A program made the translations under genes and the position numbers. Shown in pieces: positions 39,600 through 51,897 of a DNA stretch of 64,000 nt (position 1 is the first letter of the stretch; each line of letters begins with the position of its first letter). A model generated the notes under the pieces. That model had not been told where the DNA came from and searched no databases. It saw only the letters and a list, made by a program, of their open reading frames with translations. The stretch lies in contig NZ_JAKQZA010000003.1 in assembly GCF_023008165.1 (NCBI RefSeq), positions 372,001-436,000 on the forward strand, given 5' to 3'. Origin of the DNA: Kordiimonas laminariae. Its GTDB lineage: Bacteria > Pseudomonadota > Alphaproteobacteria > Sphingomonadales > Kordiimonadaceae.

Positions 39600-41126
39600 T
39601 CAAAGTGTGAGAATTTTCAGAATAGCTGCACCAGTGATAAGCCCGAGTGCAAACGGCCAGAGCTTTTGCGGGCGTGGTTGCTCAACAGTTTCTTCTTCGT
39701 CTTCCTCGGTAGCTTCGTCTTCATCGAGCCATTTTTCAATAAGGCTTGGAATGCGTTCCAGAAGGTTTGGCAGCTTATTCACCAAATCCGCCAGACGTGC
39801 TTCTGGCGACAGGTTAGATCTGATCCATTCCTCAATCACTGGCTCTGAGATATTCCACATATTCGCCTGCGGGTTCAGATGAAGTGCCATACCTTCCGCC
39901 ATTACCATCGTACGCTGCAGCAGCAAAAGCTGTGGCTGGGTTTGCATCTTAAACCGCTCTGTTGTGGCAAAAAGCTGTGCAAGAAGCTGGCCTGCAGATA
40001 CTTCTTCGATCGGCAGATCCATAATTGGATCAGCAATCGAACGCATAGCTTGCGCAAACTCCTCAACGCTTTCAGTACGTGGCACATAGCCCGCATCAAA
40101 ATGCACTTCCGCCACCCGTGTATAATTGCGGCGAATAAAACCAAACAGAATTTCCGCAAGGAACCGGCGCTCACGCTTGGTAAGGCGGCCCATAATCCCG
40201 AAATCCACCGCAACAATACTGCCGTCCGGCTGCACAATAAGATTACCTTGATGGAGATCAGCATGGAAAAAACCATCCCGCAGCGCCTGCTTCAGGAACA
40301 CCTGAACAACTGTGTTGCCGAGCTTCGGGAGATCATGGCCTGCCTTTTCAAGTGCCTCTTTATCCGCAAGGCGAATACCATCCACCCATTCCTGGGTCAT
40401 CACACGGCGGGCGGTAAGCTCCCATTCCATCTTAGGTGTACGGTAATTGCTTTCACTCGCCATGTTTTCAGCGAGTTCTGCACAAGCCGCGGCCTCAAGG
40501 CGCAGATCCATCTCACGGTTTACGGTTTCCCGAACTTTTGCCACCACCTTTTTAAGGCGCAAGCGGCGTGCTTCCTTGCTGTGCTTTTCTGCCAGATTTG
40601 CAAGCCAATTAAACAAGGAAAGGTCGCGGTTGAAGCGCTTTTCCACATCCGGGCGCAGCACTTTCACAGCAACCTTCTTCCCCTCAGTCGTCACCGCTTT
40701 ATGCACCTGTGCGATAGAAGCAGCAGCTACTGGAGTTTCCGCAAACTCGCTATAGTGATCAGAAAGCTGGCCGCCCAGCTCTTCTTCTATTGTTGCTTTT
40801 ACTTTACCGAATGAGAAAGCAGGCAAACTGTCCTGAAGGGTCAAAAGCCCTTCTGCAATGGGGCGACCAACCAGATCGGGGCGTGTAGCAAGTGTTTGCC
40901 CAAGCTTAATATAAGCCGGCCCCATATCAGCGAGTGCAAGCGCAAGACGTTCGCCGTCTGCTTCAGGTAACTTCCTGCGGCGCGGAATAAAGAAAGTAAA
41001 ACAGCGCAGGAGACGCGGTGCCCAATCGGGTACTTCCTGAATATTATCTAGTGCGCGCAAAGCTCCATAGCGGCGGAACCCTGCAGCCATGGTAATCAGT
41101 TGCCATAAGTGGAAAAGTGTCTTCAC
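39600..41126 (-). CDS. ubiB: Ubiquinone biosynthesis protein UbiB (ABC1/ADCK family)
   Basis: This 508-residue member of the atypical kinase-like ABC1/ADCK family is needed for ubiquinone synthesis. The nucleotide-binding Lys is in VAVKVLRP, the FHADLHQGN metal/catalytic loop is at about residue 285, and VDFGIMG follows. A hydrophobic C-terminal segment (about residues 487-505) anchors it. It lies 14 bases downstream of ubiE in the same operon. Confidence 0.95.
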   Translation of the reverse strand: MKTLFHLWQLITMAAGFRRYGALRALDNIQEVPDWAPRLLRCFTFFIPRRRKLPEADGERLALALADMGPAYIKLGQTLATRPDLVGRPIAEGLLTLQDSLPAFSFGKVKATIEEELGGQLSDHYSEFAETPVAAASIAQVHKAVTTEGKKVAVKVLRPDVEKRFNRDLSLFNWLANLAEKHSKEARRLRLKKVVAKVRETVNREMDLRLEAAACAELAENMASESNYRTPKMEWELTARRVMTQEWVDGIRLADKEALEKAGHDLPKLGNTVVQVFLKQALRDGFFHADLHQGNLIVQPDGSIVAVDFGIMGRLTKRERRFLAEILFGFIRRNYTRVAEVHFDAGYVPRTESVEEFAQAMRSIADPIMDLPIEEVSAGQLLAQLFATTERFKMQTQPQLLLLQRTMVMAEGMALHLNPQANMWNISEPVIEEWIRSNLSPEARLADLVNKLPNLLERIPSLIEKWLDEDEATEEDEEETVEQPRPQKLWPFALGLITGAAILKILTL

Positions 41127-41140
41127 GTATAGCTGCCCTA

Positions 41141-41911
41141 TTAAATACGTACGCCAGAATGGATGTAAGCAATACCTGCCGACATAGATCGCTTAGCAGT
41201 ACGGCTAAAACCAGCTTCTCGGATCATCGCCTCAAATTTATCAGGTGTTGGGAAACGGCGGATTGATTCCACAAAATACTGATAACTTTCTTTGTCGCCT
41301 GTGATTTTTTCGCCCATCCACGGGATCGCATTGAAGCTGTATGTATCATAGGCTTCCTGAAGCACAGGCACCACCTGAGGGCTAAATTCAAGGCAGTAAA
41401 ATGTACCGCCGGGCTTGAGCACACGGTAAGCTTCTTCAATCGCTTCATGAATGCGGGTTACATTCCTGATACCGAACGCAATGGTGTATGCATCCATGCT
41501 GCGGTCTTCAAACGGCAGCTTCATGGCATCACCGCACACAAATTCACAGCGATCAGCGTAGCCCTTTTCTTCAGCGCGGTCACGGCCAACGCGCAGCATT
41601 TCCGCGTTAATATCACAGACAGTTACAGAACTTTCAGGTGATGCATCAAGGAAACGAAAAGCGATATCACCAGTACCGCCTGCCATATCAAGCAGATGCA
41701 TTTTCCGGCGAGGATTCACGGTATCAATAAGGGAGTTTTTCCAAACACGATGAATCCCCATGCTCATGGCATCATTCATCACGTCATACTTGTCAGCAAC
41801 CGAATTAAACACACCTTTTACAAGGCCAGCTTTTTCCTCTTCCCGCACGGTCTTATAGCCGAAATGGGTAGTGTTTTCGCCGGATTGATTTTCGCTTGCT
41901 GAACTGCTCAT
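41141..41911 (-). CDS. ubiE: Demethylmenaquinone/2-polyprenyl-6-methoxy-benzoquinol methyltransferase
   Basis: This SAM-dependent methyltransferase acts in ubiquinone synthesis. It has 256 residues. SAM motif I is LDMAGGTGDIAF (about residue 73), and family signatures DVMNDAMSMGIHR and GIRNV are present. It is the first gene of the operon ubiE-ubiB-coaBC-dut-zinc ribbon-moeB-dsrE-like and is divergent from mutM with a 107-base gap. Confidence 0.96.
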   Translation of the reverse strand: MSSSASENQSGENTTHFGYKTVREEEKAGLVKGVFNSVADKYDVMNDAMSMGIHRVWKNSLIDTVNPRRKMHLLDMAGGTGDIAFRFLDASPESSVTVCDINAEMLRVGRDRAEEKGYADRCEFVCGDAMKLPFEDRSMDAYTIAFGIRNVTRIHEAIEEAYRVLKPGGTFYCLEFSPQVVPVLQEAYDTYSFNAIPWMGEKITGDKESYQYFVESIRRFPTPDKFEAMIREAGFSRTAKRSMSAGIAYIHSGVRI

Positions 41912-42018
41912 AGCACCAGTGCCTTAAACTTACTTTACTTGAATATTGCGGGCGACCATAAACTAGGCTAACCGAGGATACCAGCTTCCTTTATATTTAG
42001 AGAGAATATAGCGACAAA

Positions 42019-42852
42019 ATGCCCGAGCTTCCCGAAGTAGAGACTGTACGCAAAGGTTTAGCCCCTGTTCTTGAAGGCTCAACCATTCGCCTTGCCAAAG
42101 CGCGCCGAAAAAACCTGCGCTATGATATTCCGCAAGATTTCAGCGAACGACTTGAAGGCAATAAGGTTACTGCCCTTAAGCGACGCTCAAAATATATTCT
42201 AATGGAATGCGAAGACGGGCTTGTCTCTATCCTACATCTAGGCATGTCAGGACGCTTTAATATATATAAGGCTGGTACAGCGCCCGAGCTTGAGAAGCAT
42301 GATCATATTTATATAGAGACAGAGGCAGGCGACCGTGTGGTTTATAATGACCCGCGCCGGTTTGGTTTCTGGCTCTTTTCCGACATCAACTCCATTGATG
42401 ATCATGACCATATTAAAAACATCGGCCCTGAACCACTTGGCAACAGCTTTAATGAAGATACCCTGCTGACCGCCTTCCATAATAAGAAGACGAATATTAA
42501 AGCTGCGCTTCTGGATCAACGAATCGTCGCCGGGCTTGGCAATATATATGTGTGTGAAGTGCTGTGGCGCACAAGCGTGCACCCAGAAACAGCTGCCAAA
42601 GACATCAGTAAAAAACAAATTGAAGCGATTGTGCCAACAATTCGCGCTGTTCTCAGCGAAGCTATAGAGGCAGGGGGCTCCACCCTGAAGGATTATGCAC
42701 AAGTGGATGGAGAACTTGGTTATTTCCAGCACAGCTTCAAGGCCTATGGTCGTGAAGGCGAAACTTGCCTGAAAGAAGGATGTGGTGGTACGGTTGACCG
42801 GATCGTGCAATCGAATCGATCAACATTTTTTTGCCCCAAATGTCAGCGATAA
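42019..42852 (+). CDS. mutM: Formamidopyrimidine-DNA glycosylase
   Basis: This enzyme removes 8-oxoguanine and formamidopyrimidines from DNA. It has 277 residues. The catalytic N-terminal Pro-Glu is MPELPEVET, and the KRRSKYIL and GMSGR motifs follow. The H2TH region is at about residue 165, and the C-terminal zinc finger contains CLKEGC and CPKC (four Cys), with RSTFFC. It is divergent from ubiE. The next small gene starts seven bases after its stop and may be co-transcribed. Confidence 0.97.
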   Translation: MPELPEVETVRKGLAPVLEGSTIRLAKARRKNLRYDIPQDFSERLEGNKVTALKRRSKYILMECEDGLVSILHLGMSGRFNIYKAGTAPELEKHDHIYIETEAGDRVVYNDPRRFGFWLFSDINSIDDHDHIKNIGPEPLGNSFNEDTLLTAFHNKKTNIKAALLDQRIVAGLGNIYVCEVLWRTSVHPETAAKDISKKQIEAIVPTIRAVLSEAIEAGGSTLKDYAQVDGELGYFQHSFKAYGREGETCLKEGCGGTVDRIVQSNRSTFFCPKCQR

Positions 42853-42859
42853 GAGCTTT

Positions 42860-43231
42860 ATGACCAAATTAACCAAGATATTCGCACTTTTTGCCTTCAC
42901 ATTTGCTTCATCGGTGCTGATAGCTGAAGATGGCTTTATTGAAGGGTTTCCGGATATACCGAAGCTTGAAATCGTAAGTGAAATTGCAGGTGATCCAGTG
43001 GTATTTGATACCCCGAGCGGCACGGTTGCTGAAGCTACTTTACTTACCAGCAACAAAGGGACAGAGGCGTTAAATGCCTACAAAACTGCCCTTTCCGCCC
43101 TTGGTTGGAGCTGTAAACGCCCTCCCCAGAGTCTAAAATGCACACGCGGCGGTAATACTGTTACCTTTCTGAATGATGCACCTCAGGCGGAAACAGGACG
43201 CATCATCTTGAGGCTTGCGCCAACAAAATAA
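42860..43231 (+). CDS. Small secreted protein of unknown function
   Basis: This 123-residue precursor has a signal peptide (KIFALFAFTFASSVLIAE). The mature part is about 100 residues, with two Cys near residues 91 and 97 that could form a disulfide. I do not recognise a family. The longer open frame from 42782 would overlap mutM, and the ATG at 42860 gives a clean signal peptide. It sits just behind mutM. Confidence 0.72.
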   Translation: MTKLTKIFALFAFTFASSVLIAEDGFIEGFPDIPKLEIVSEIAGDPVVFDTPSGTVAEATLLTSNKGTEALNAYKTALSALGWSCKRPPQSLKCTRGGNTVTFLNDAPQAETGRIILRLAPTK

Positions 43232-43338
43232 CCATATATTCCCGAACATACTCTGTTCGTCACAAAACCCTTTTCAAATGGTTCGCTACAAAGTAGGAGT
43301 CTGCTTTTAAGAAGTCGGACCAAAAAGAAGGCTCATTT

Positions 43339-44115
43339 ATGACTTTTGAAACGATCCTGCTTGATAAGCAAGATGGCGTTGGCGTTATCACGCTAAATCG
43401 CCCAGACGCGCTCAATGCACTGAATGCACAGCTCCTCAGTGAACTTGGCAGCACGCTTCTTGCTCTTGATAGCGACGATGAAATCGGCGCTGTTATTGTA
43501 ACTGGCAGTGAAAAAGCTTTTGCCGCAGGTGCAGACATTAAAGAAATGTCTGAACAAACATTTGCTGACGTACTCAAAGAAAACAAGTTTGCTGAAATCA
43601 ACGAAGTGTTCGCCAAAGTGCGCAAACCAGTGATTGCAGCAGTTTCAGGCTATGCCCTTGGTGGCGGCTGCGAGATTGCAATGGCATGTGATTTCATCAT
43701 CGCAGCTGAAAATGCAAAATTCGGCCAGCCAGAGATCAAGCTTGGCGTCATTCCCGGCATTGGTGGCTCTCAGCGCCTTACACGCCTTGTTGGCAAATCC
43801 AAAGCAATGGATATGATGCTTACAGGCCGCATGATGGATGCTGAAGAAGCAGAACGTTCCGGCCTTGTTAGTCGCATCGTTCCAACAGAAGACTTGCAGG
43901 AAAGCGTGTTTGAAGTAGCAAGCGCTATCGCCGAACTTTCTGCACCTTCTGTTGGCCTTGCCAAAGAAGTAACGAATCGTGCTCTTGAGACAACACTTCA
44001 AGAAGGCCTGCTGTTTGAACGCCGTGTGTTCCATTCGCTCTTCTCAACAGAAGATCAGAAGGAAGGCATGAACGCCTTTATTGAGAAGCGTCAGCCTCAA
44101 TTTAAGAACCGGTAA
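43339..44115 (+). CDS. Enoyl-CoA hydratase
   Basis: This 258-residue crotonase-family enzyme hydrates trans-2-enoyl-CoA to 3-hydroxyacyl-CoA. The oxyanion hole is formed by AAGADIKEM (about residue 62) and [13 protein letters not shown] (about residue 105), and the catalytic Glu pair is in FGQPEIKLG and GIGGSQR. It is a resident gene before rpsT, a common arrangement in alphaproteobacteria. The substrate chain length is not known. Confidence 0.95.
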   Translation: MTFETILLDKQDGVGVITLNRPDALNALNAQLLSELGSTLLALDSDDEIGAVIVTGSEKAFAAGADIKEMSEQTFADVLKENKFAEINEVFAKVRKPVIAAVSGYALGGGCEIAMACDFIIAAENAKFGQPEIKLGVIPGIGGSQRLTRLVGKSKAMDMMLTGRMMDAEEAERSGLVSRIVPTEDLQESVFEVASAIAELSAPSVGLAKEVTNRALETTLQEGLLFERRVFHSLFSTEDQKEGMNAFIEKRQPQFKNR

Positions 44116-44129
44116 AAACGAATCGGAAA

Positions 44130-44153
44130 AGGCTGGTTTTCCAGTCTTTTCAC
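44130..44153 (+). terminator. Weak terminator after enoyl-CoA hydratase gene
   Basis: AAAGGCTGG and CCAGTCTTTT arms around a TTTT loop lie 15 bases after the stop codon. One pair is a mismatch or wobble, so it may be weak. Confidence 0.55.
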
Positions 44154-44317
44154 TATTGACCGAAGGCTCGAAACAGTTTAAACACCGCGTCAAATTCATT
44201 GGCGTTGCAGTAAAACTGTAATAGGCTGCTGAAAACGCATTATGTAACGTAATTAGGGTGAGCGCCCGATTGGTTGAAGAAACCAGCAGGAAGCGCCGCC
44301 AACGAAGGTTGAAAAAA

Positions 44318-44581
44318 ATGGCAAATACAATTCAAGCCAAAAAGCGTATCCGTCGTAATGACCGCCGCGCTGCTATTAACAAATCACGCGTTAGCCGTAT
44401 CCGTACTTTCATCCGTAAAGTTGAAGACGCGATCACAGCTGGTGATAAAGCTGCTGCGACAGAAGCTCTTAAAGCTGCACAGCCTGAAATCATGCGCGGT
44501 GTTACTAAAGGCGTTATGCACAAGAAAACTGCATCACGTAAGGTTTCTCGTCTAAGCGCTCGCGTTAAAGCTATCGCTTAA
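44318..44581 (+). CDS. rpsT: 30S ribosomal protein S20
   Basis: This 87-residue basic protein binds 16S rRNA in the small subunit. [18 protein letters not shown] is the usual start, and the Lys/Arg/Ala-rich helices are family-typical. The ATG at 44318 gives the right length; the frame upstream to 44258 is not part of it. The gene lies directly before dnaA, as in many alphaproteobacteria. Confidence 0.97.
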   Translation: MANTIQAKKRIRRNDRRAAINKSRVSRIRTFIRKVEDAITAGDKAAATEALKAAQPEIMRGVTKGVMHKKTASRKVSRLSARVKAIA

Positions 44582-44621
44582 TCGAAATACCGATTCGCTT
44601 CTTCAGAAGCGGTTCAAATTG

Positions 44622-44655
44622 AAAAAAGGCTGCATCACCTGATGTGGCCTTTTTC
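44622..44655 (+). terminator. Terminator of rpsT
   Basis: GGCTGCATCA and TGATGTGGCC pair with two wobbles around a CC loop, flanked by A-run and TTTTTT. It starts 41 bases after the rpsT stop. Confidence 0.88.
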
Positions 44656-44691
44656 ATTTTTGAGACAAAAACCAGAACAAAGCATGCACAC

Positions 44692-44709
44692 GAAATTGTA
44701 TACAATTTC
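44692..44709. promoter_or_regulatory. Perfect 18-bp palindrome between rpsT and dnaA
   Basis: GAAATTGTATACAATTTC is a perfect dyad of nine-base arms. It lies in the 440-base gap between the rpsT terminator and dnaA. The rest of that gap has no ORF that I can support and no TTATCCACA-like DnaA box. The dyad could be an operator in the dnaA leader or part of the origin region. No regulator is known for it. Confidence 0.5.
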
Positions 44710-45121
44710 CCTGAATCAATATCTTGTGGTCCAAATCATGAATCACCATACGGCTACTAAGAATCTTAGAGTCAAGCGATAGATTCAGTTGCTGGCGTTC
44801 TGAGCCGGATGTATCTTCGTTTCTTGACTGCGATAGGCCTTACCGAGCAACCAGCCATCTCCGATAGGAGAGCTGCTTGGAAGTAACTCAGGCGAAGGGG
44901 TTTAAAAGCTGGGGTTACGCTATCGCTTTTGAAAAAATTTTGATGTTCACGCTCCTGTTTTGGCGCGCCAGTGCTTTTTTGTCTCGAGAGACTGCACACG
45001 GCCAACACATAAGGCAGTCCAACGCGGGCGTGGATGTTTCATCGGGACTGGCAAGTTGGGTAGCCGGTAGCGCGTGGTGAAGGAGTAAATAAACCCGATG
45101 GTCAACAGGGAGCCAAATAAA

Positions 45122-46513
45122 ATGGGAGCACAGAACGCTGCAGTACAGCAATTTGATGCTAGTACTGACGATATGTCATGGGGGCGTGTTTGCGAGAAAT
45201 TCAAGCATGAATTTGGACAACAGGCATATACAACGTGGCTCGATCAAATCGGTTATAATGGTGTTGATGCAGGTACCGTTGAGCTGACAGCACCAACAAA
45301 ATTTGTTCGTGACTGGATTCAACGTCACTATGCACCACGCATTAAAGATTATTTCTCTGCAGAAAACCCATCCATCAAGGGCTTAAACATCCGCCTTTCA
45401 GCGCGCTCCGAAGTAAAGAGGCCAACTGGCAATACTTCGTCAGAGACGGAAAGTGTACCTGCCGCTCCATCACAGGCTCCACAGATGGAAGGGGCTGCTC
45501 TCGATCCTAAATATACCTTTGATTCTTTTGTTGTTGGTAAATCTAACGAACTCGCTTATGCGGCCGCGAAGCGCATTGCAGAATCCACTGAAGTTGCTTT
45601 TAACCCGCTCTTCCTACACGGCGGCGTTGGTCTCGGTAAAACCCACCTTATGCATGCTATTGCCTGGGAAGTTCAGAAGAGCCAGCCCGAGAAGAAAGTA
45701 GCTTACATCTCGGCCGAGAAATTCATGTTTGAATTTATCGCAGCTCTCCGTTTCAAAGACACACACGCTTTCAAACAGAAATTCCGGAATGTTGACCTGC
45801 TGATGGTAGATGATGTCCAGTTCATCGCCAACAAAGACAGTACGCAGGAAGAATTTTTCCACACCTTCAATGCGCTTGTAGACAACCGCTGCCAGGTGAT
45901 TATCACAGCTGACCGCTCACCAACTGATCTTGAAGGCATTGAAGACCGGATCATCTCCCGTCTCGGCTGGGGCTTAGTGGCTGACATCCATCCAACTGAT
46001 TATGAACTCCGTCTCGGCATCCTTCAGTCAAAAGCAGAACAACAAGCCGGCGTTGACGTACCAGCTGATGTACTGGAATTCCTTGCACGCAGGATCACGT
46101 CTAACGTCCGTGAGCTTGAAGGTGCCCTTAACCGGGTGATGGCATACGCAACACTGGTTGGTCGCCCTATCACGATGGATATGACACGGGATGTACTGCA
46201 GGACCTGATCCGAGCAAACGACCGTAAGCTAACCATCGATGAAATTCAGCGTGCTGTGGCGGATTACTTCAACCTGCGGCTTTCAGAAATGCTGTCAGAG
46301 CGCCGTGCACGTAATATTGCTCGCCCTCGCCAGATCGCTATGTATCTCTCCAAGCAGTTAACGAGTCGAAGCTTGCCGGAAATCGGTCGCCGCTTCGGTG
46401 GCCGTGACCACACAACGGTGATGCACGCTGTACGCAAGATCGAAGATCTGCGTAAAGATGATAGCCAGCTGGACGAAGATATTACCCGTCTCTCACGTCT
46501 TCTAGAGGCTTAA
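45122..46513 (+). CDS. dnaA: Chromosomal replication initiator DnaA
   Basis: DnaA binds the origin and unwinds DNA with ATP. It has about 463 residues. The N-terminal domain I has the WGRVCEKFK helix. A variable linker follows. The AAA+ domain begins at TFDSFVVGKSNE, with Walker A GGVGLGKTH and Walker B MVDDVQF. The C-terminal domain has the DnaA signature GRDHTTVMHA. The ATG at 45122 after AGGGAG is preferred; the ATG at 45098 after AAGGAG is a real alternative. It is followed by dnaN, recF and gyrB. Confidence 0.96.
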   Translation: MGAQNAAVQQFDASTDDMSWGRVCEKFKHEFGQQAYTTWLDQIGYNGVDAGTVELTAPTKFVRDWIQRHYAPRIKDYFSAENPSIKGLNIRLSARSEVKRPTGNTSSETESVPAAPSQAPQMEGAALDPKYTFDSFVVGKSNELAYAAAKRIAESTEVAFNPLFLHGGVGLGKTHLMHAIAWEVQKSQPEKKVAYISAEKFMFEFIAALRFKDTHAFKQKFRNVDLLMVDDVQFIANKDSTQEEFFHTFNALVDNRCQVIITADRSPTDLEGIEDRIISRLGWGLVADIHPTDYELRLGILQSKAEQQAGVDVPADVLEFLARRITSNVRELEGALNRVMAYATLVGRPITMDMTRDVLQDLIRANDRKLTIDEIQRAVADYFNLRLSEMLSERRARNIARPRQIAMYLSKQLTSRSLPEIGRRFGGRDHTTVMHAVRKIEDLRKDDSQLDEDITRLSRLLEA

Positions 46514-46776
46514 AATAAAACGCTTTCCCAAGCCTTATTTTCATAAATTTCGACTCGGTAGGAATCACTCTGTTTCTACCGAGAAAAAAATGCAGTTTTT
46601 TATGCTTTTTCATTTGGTTTAAGGGCGAAAATCGCTATTGTCTTTATAAATAGATACCCACTTGTGGCGAAGAGAGGTTTTACCCCCTCTTTCATTCTTC
46701 CGGGGAGGAGGATGATTAGCTTTCAAACAAGTGTGGTTAGGCCAAAGATAAGCAGTCAGATAAGAAGAAACATTCC

Positions 46777-47892
46777 ATGAAAGTCACTATCGAACGCAAT
46801 AGCCTTCTGAAAACTCTGGGGCACGTACAGTCTGTTGTAGAGCGTCGGAATACTATTCCTATCCTTTCAAACGTGATGATCGAAGCGAGCGGCGACACTG
46901 TTGCCATGACAGCAACCGATCTGGATATCGCCATCATTGAAAATACAAATGCGATGGTAATTACAGCAGGGTCAACAACTGTCCCTGCGCATACATTGTT
47001 TGATATCGTCCGCAAACTTCCTGATGGCTCTGAAGTTGAGCTAACTCTTGAAGAAAATGATCGTTTGGTTGTTAAAGCCGGTCGCTCTCGCTTTACACTG
47101 GCATGCCTCGACAAAGAAGATTTCCCGATAATGAACGAAGGCGATATGCCTCACCGTTTCGAAATTGCATCCGAGGAACTGAAGCGCCTTATCGATAAAG
47201 CTCGCTTTGCGATCTCAACTGAAGAAACACGTTATTACCTGAACGGCATTTACCTTCATGTTGCAACAACAGAAGATGGTCCACGCCTCCGCGCGGTAGC
47301 AACAGATGGCCACCGCCTTGCACAGGTGGAGCAGGATGTTCCTGAAGGTTCATCTGGCATGCCGGGCATCATTATCCCGCGCAAAACAGTTGCAGAAGTA
47401 CGCAAGCTGATTGACGAAACAGAAGGCGCAATCAGTGTTGCTCTTTCTGACACAAAAATCCGCTTCGCTTTTGAAGGCGTGACGATCACATCCAAGCTGA
47501 TCGACGGTACTTTCCCTGATTACAGCCGTGTGATCCCTGAAGGTAACGACAAGCAGCTTGAAATGGATTGCCGCATCTTTGCTGAAGCAACAGACCGTGT
47601 ATCCACAATCAGCTCTGATAAAACACGTTCTGTGAAACTATCTATCGCACCAGATAACCTGACACTTTCTGTTAACAGCCCAGATAGTGGCACAGCGACA
47701 GAAGAACTGGCTGCAGCCTACAGTGCAGACCCGCTGGAGATCGGTTTTAACAGCCGCTACCTTCTGGATATCCTAGCGCAGATTGAAGGCGAAACCGTAC
47801 AGGTTTACCTGAATGATCCTTCAGCCCCTACAGTGCTGAAAGATATTATGGATGATGCGGTTCTGTACGTTCTTATGCCGATGCGAGTGTAA
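46777..47892 (+). CDS. dnaN: DNA polymerase III beta clamp
   Basis: The sliding clamp keeps DNA polymerase III on DNA. It has 371 residues and three repeated clamp folds, with the usual end LMPMRV. The SVVERRNTIPIL segment near the N-terminus is family-typical. It is 263 bases after dnaA; that gap is A/T-rich and shows no gene and no clear DnaA boxes. Confidence 0.98.
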   Translation: MKVTIERNSLLKTLGHVQSVVERRNTIPILSNVMIEASGDTVAMTATDLDIAIIENTNAMVITAGSTTVPAHTLFDIVRKLPDGSEVELTLEENDRLVVKAGRSRFTLACLDKEDFPIMNEGDMPHRFEIASEELKRLIDKARFAISTEETRYYLNGIYLHVATTEDGPRLRAVATDGHRLAQVEQDVPEGSSGMPGIIIPRKTVAEVRKLIDETEGAISVALSDTKIRFAFEGVTITSKLIDGTFPDYSRVIPEGNDKQLEMDCRIFAEATDRVSTISSDKTRSVKLSIAPDNLTLSVNSPDSGTATEELAAAYSADPLEIGFNSRYLLDILAQIEGETVQVYLNDPSAPTVLKDIMDDAVLYVLMPMRV

Positions 47893-47960
47893 GACGAGCG
47901 ACTGGCGGCGAAACTAGATGAAAAGGGTGAAAACTGCTCCGCAGCAAAGGAATATCCTCA

Positions 47961-51598
<3,638 letters not shown>

Positions 51599-51613
51599 TC
51601 TGCCTCAGATTTT

Positions 51614-51712
51614 TGTCGGATGACACATAAGTTGTCGGATGGCACATAAGTTGTCGGATGGCACATAAGTTTCGACAAATGACGCATAAAGTTCGACAAT
51701 GCGACACATAAG
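51614..51712. repeat. Five tandem repeats forming one end of the Tn7-like transposon
   Basis: Three 19-bp copies, 51614-51632, 51633-51651 and 51652-51670, follow TGTCGGATGGCACATAAGT, with the first copy having A for the second G of GG. Two related 21-bp copies, 51671-51691 and 51692-51712, begin TTCGACAA and end ACGCATAAAG or ACACATAAG. The first copy starts with the canonical TGT of this transposon group. Closely packed end repeats are TnsB-binding sites in known Tn7-like elements; that function is inferred here. The five bases before are ATTTT. Confidence 0.85.
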
Positions 51713-51723
51713 TTTCGATAATA

Positions 51724-51758
51724 GGCCCAGCGTTTCCGAGCGTTTGGGCCTTTTTTTT
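51724..51758 (+). terminator. Terminator just inside the transposon end
   Basis: GGCCCA and TGGGCC arms around a 15-base loop are followed by eight T. It lies 11 bases after the last end repeat. It would stop transcription coming from gyrB and may shield the cargo. Confidence 0.85.
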
Positions 51759-51897
51759 AGAGCATAACCATATAATATTATTGGCCTGTAATTATTTAAG
51801 AACTACATCAACACTATCGCTATAGGTATAACTCTTATATTTAGGATTGAACTATTCGCCTCCAATAGATAATAGTTAGATATAAGCATTCAATTCG

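Noticed and set aside
42782-42859. Longer start of the small secreted gene after mutM
   Set aside because: It would overlap the mutM zinc-finger codons and would hide the clear signal peptide that starts at 42860.
44656-46776. Chromosomal origin with DnaA boxes around dnaA
   Set aside because: No TTATCCACA-like sites were seen on either side of dnaA, so an origin is not claimed.
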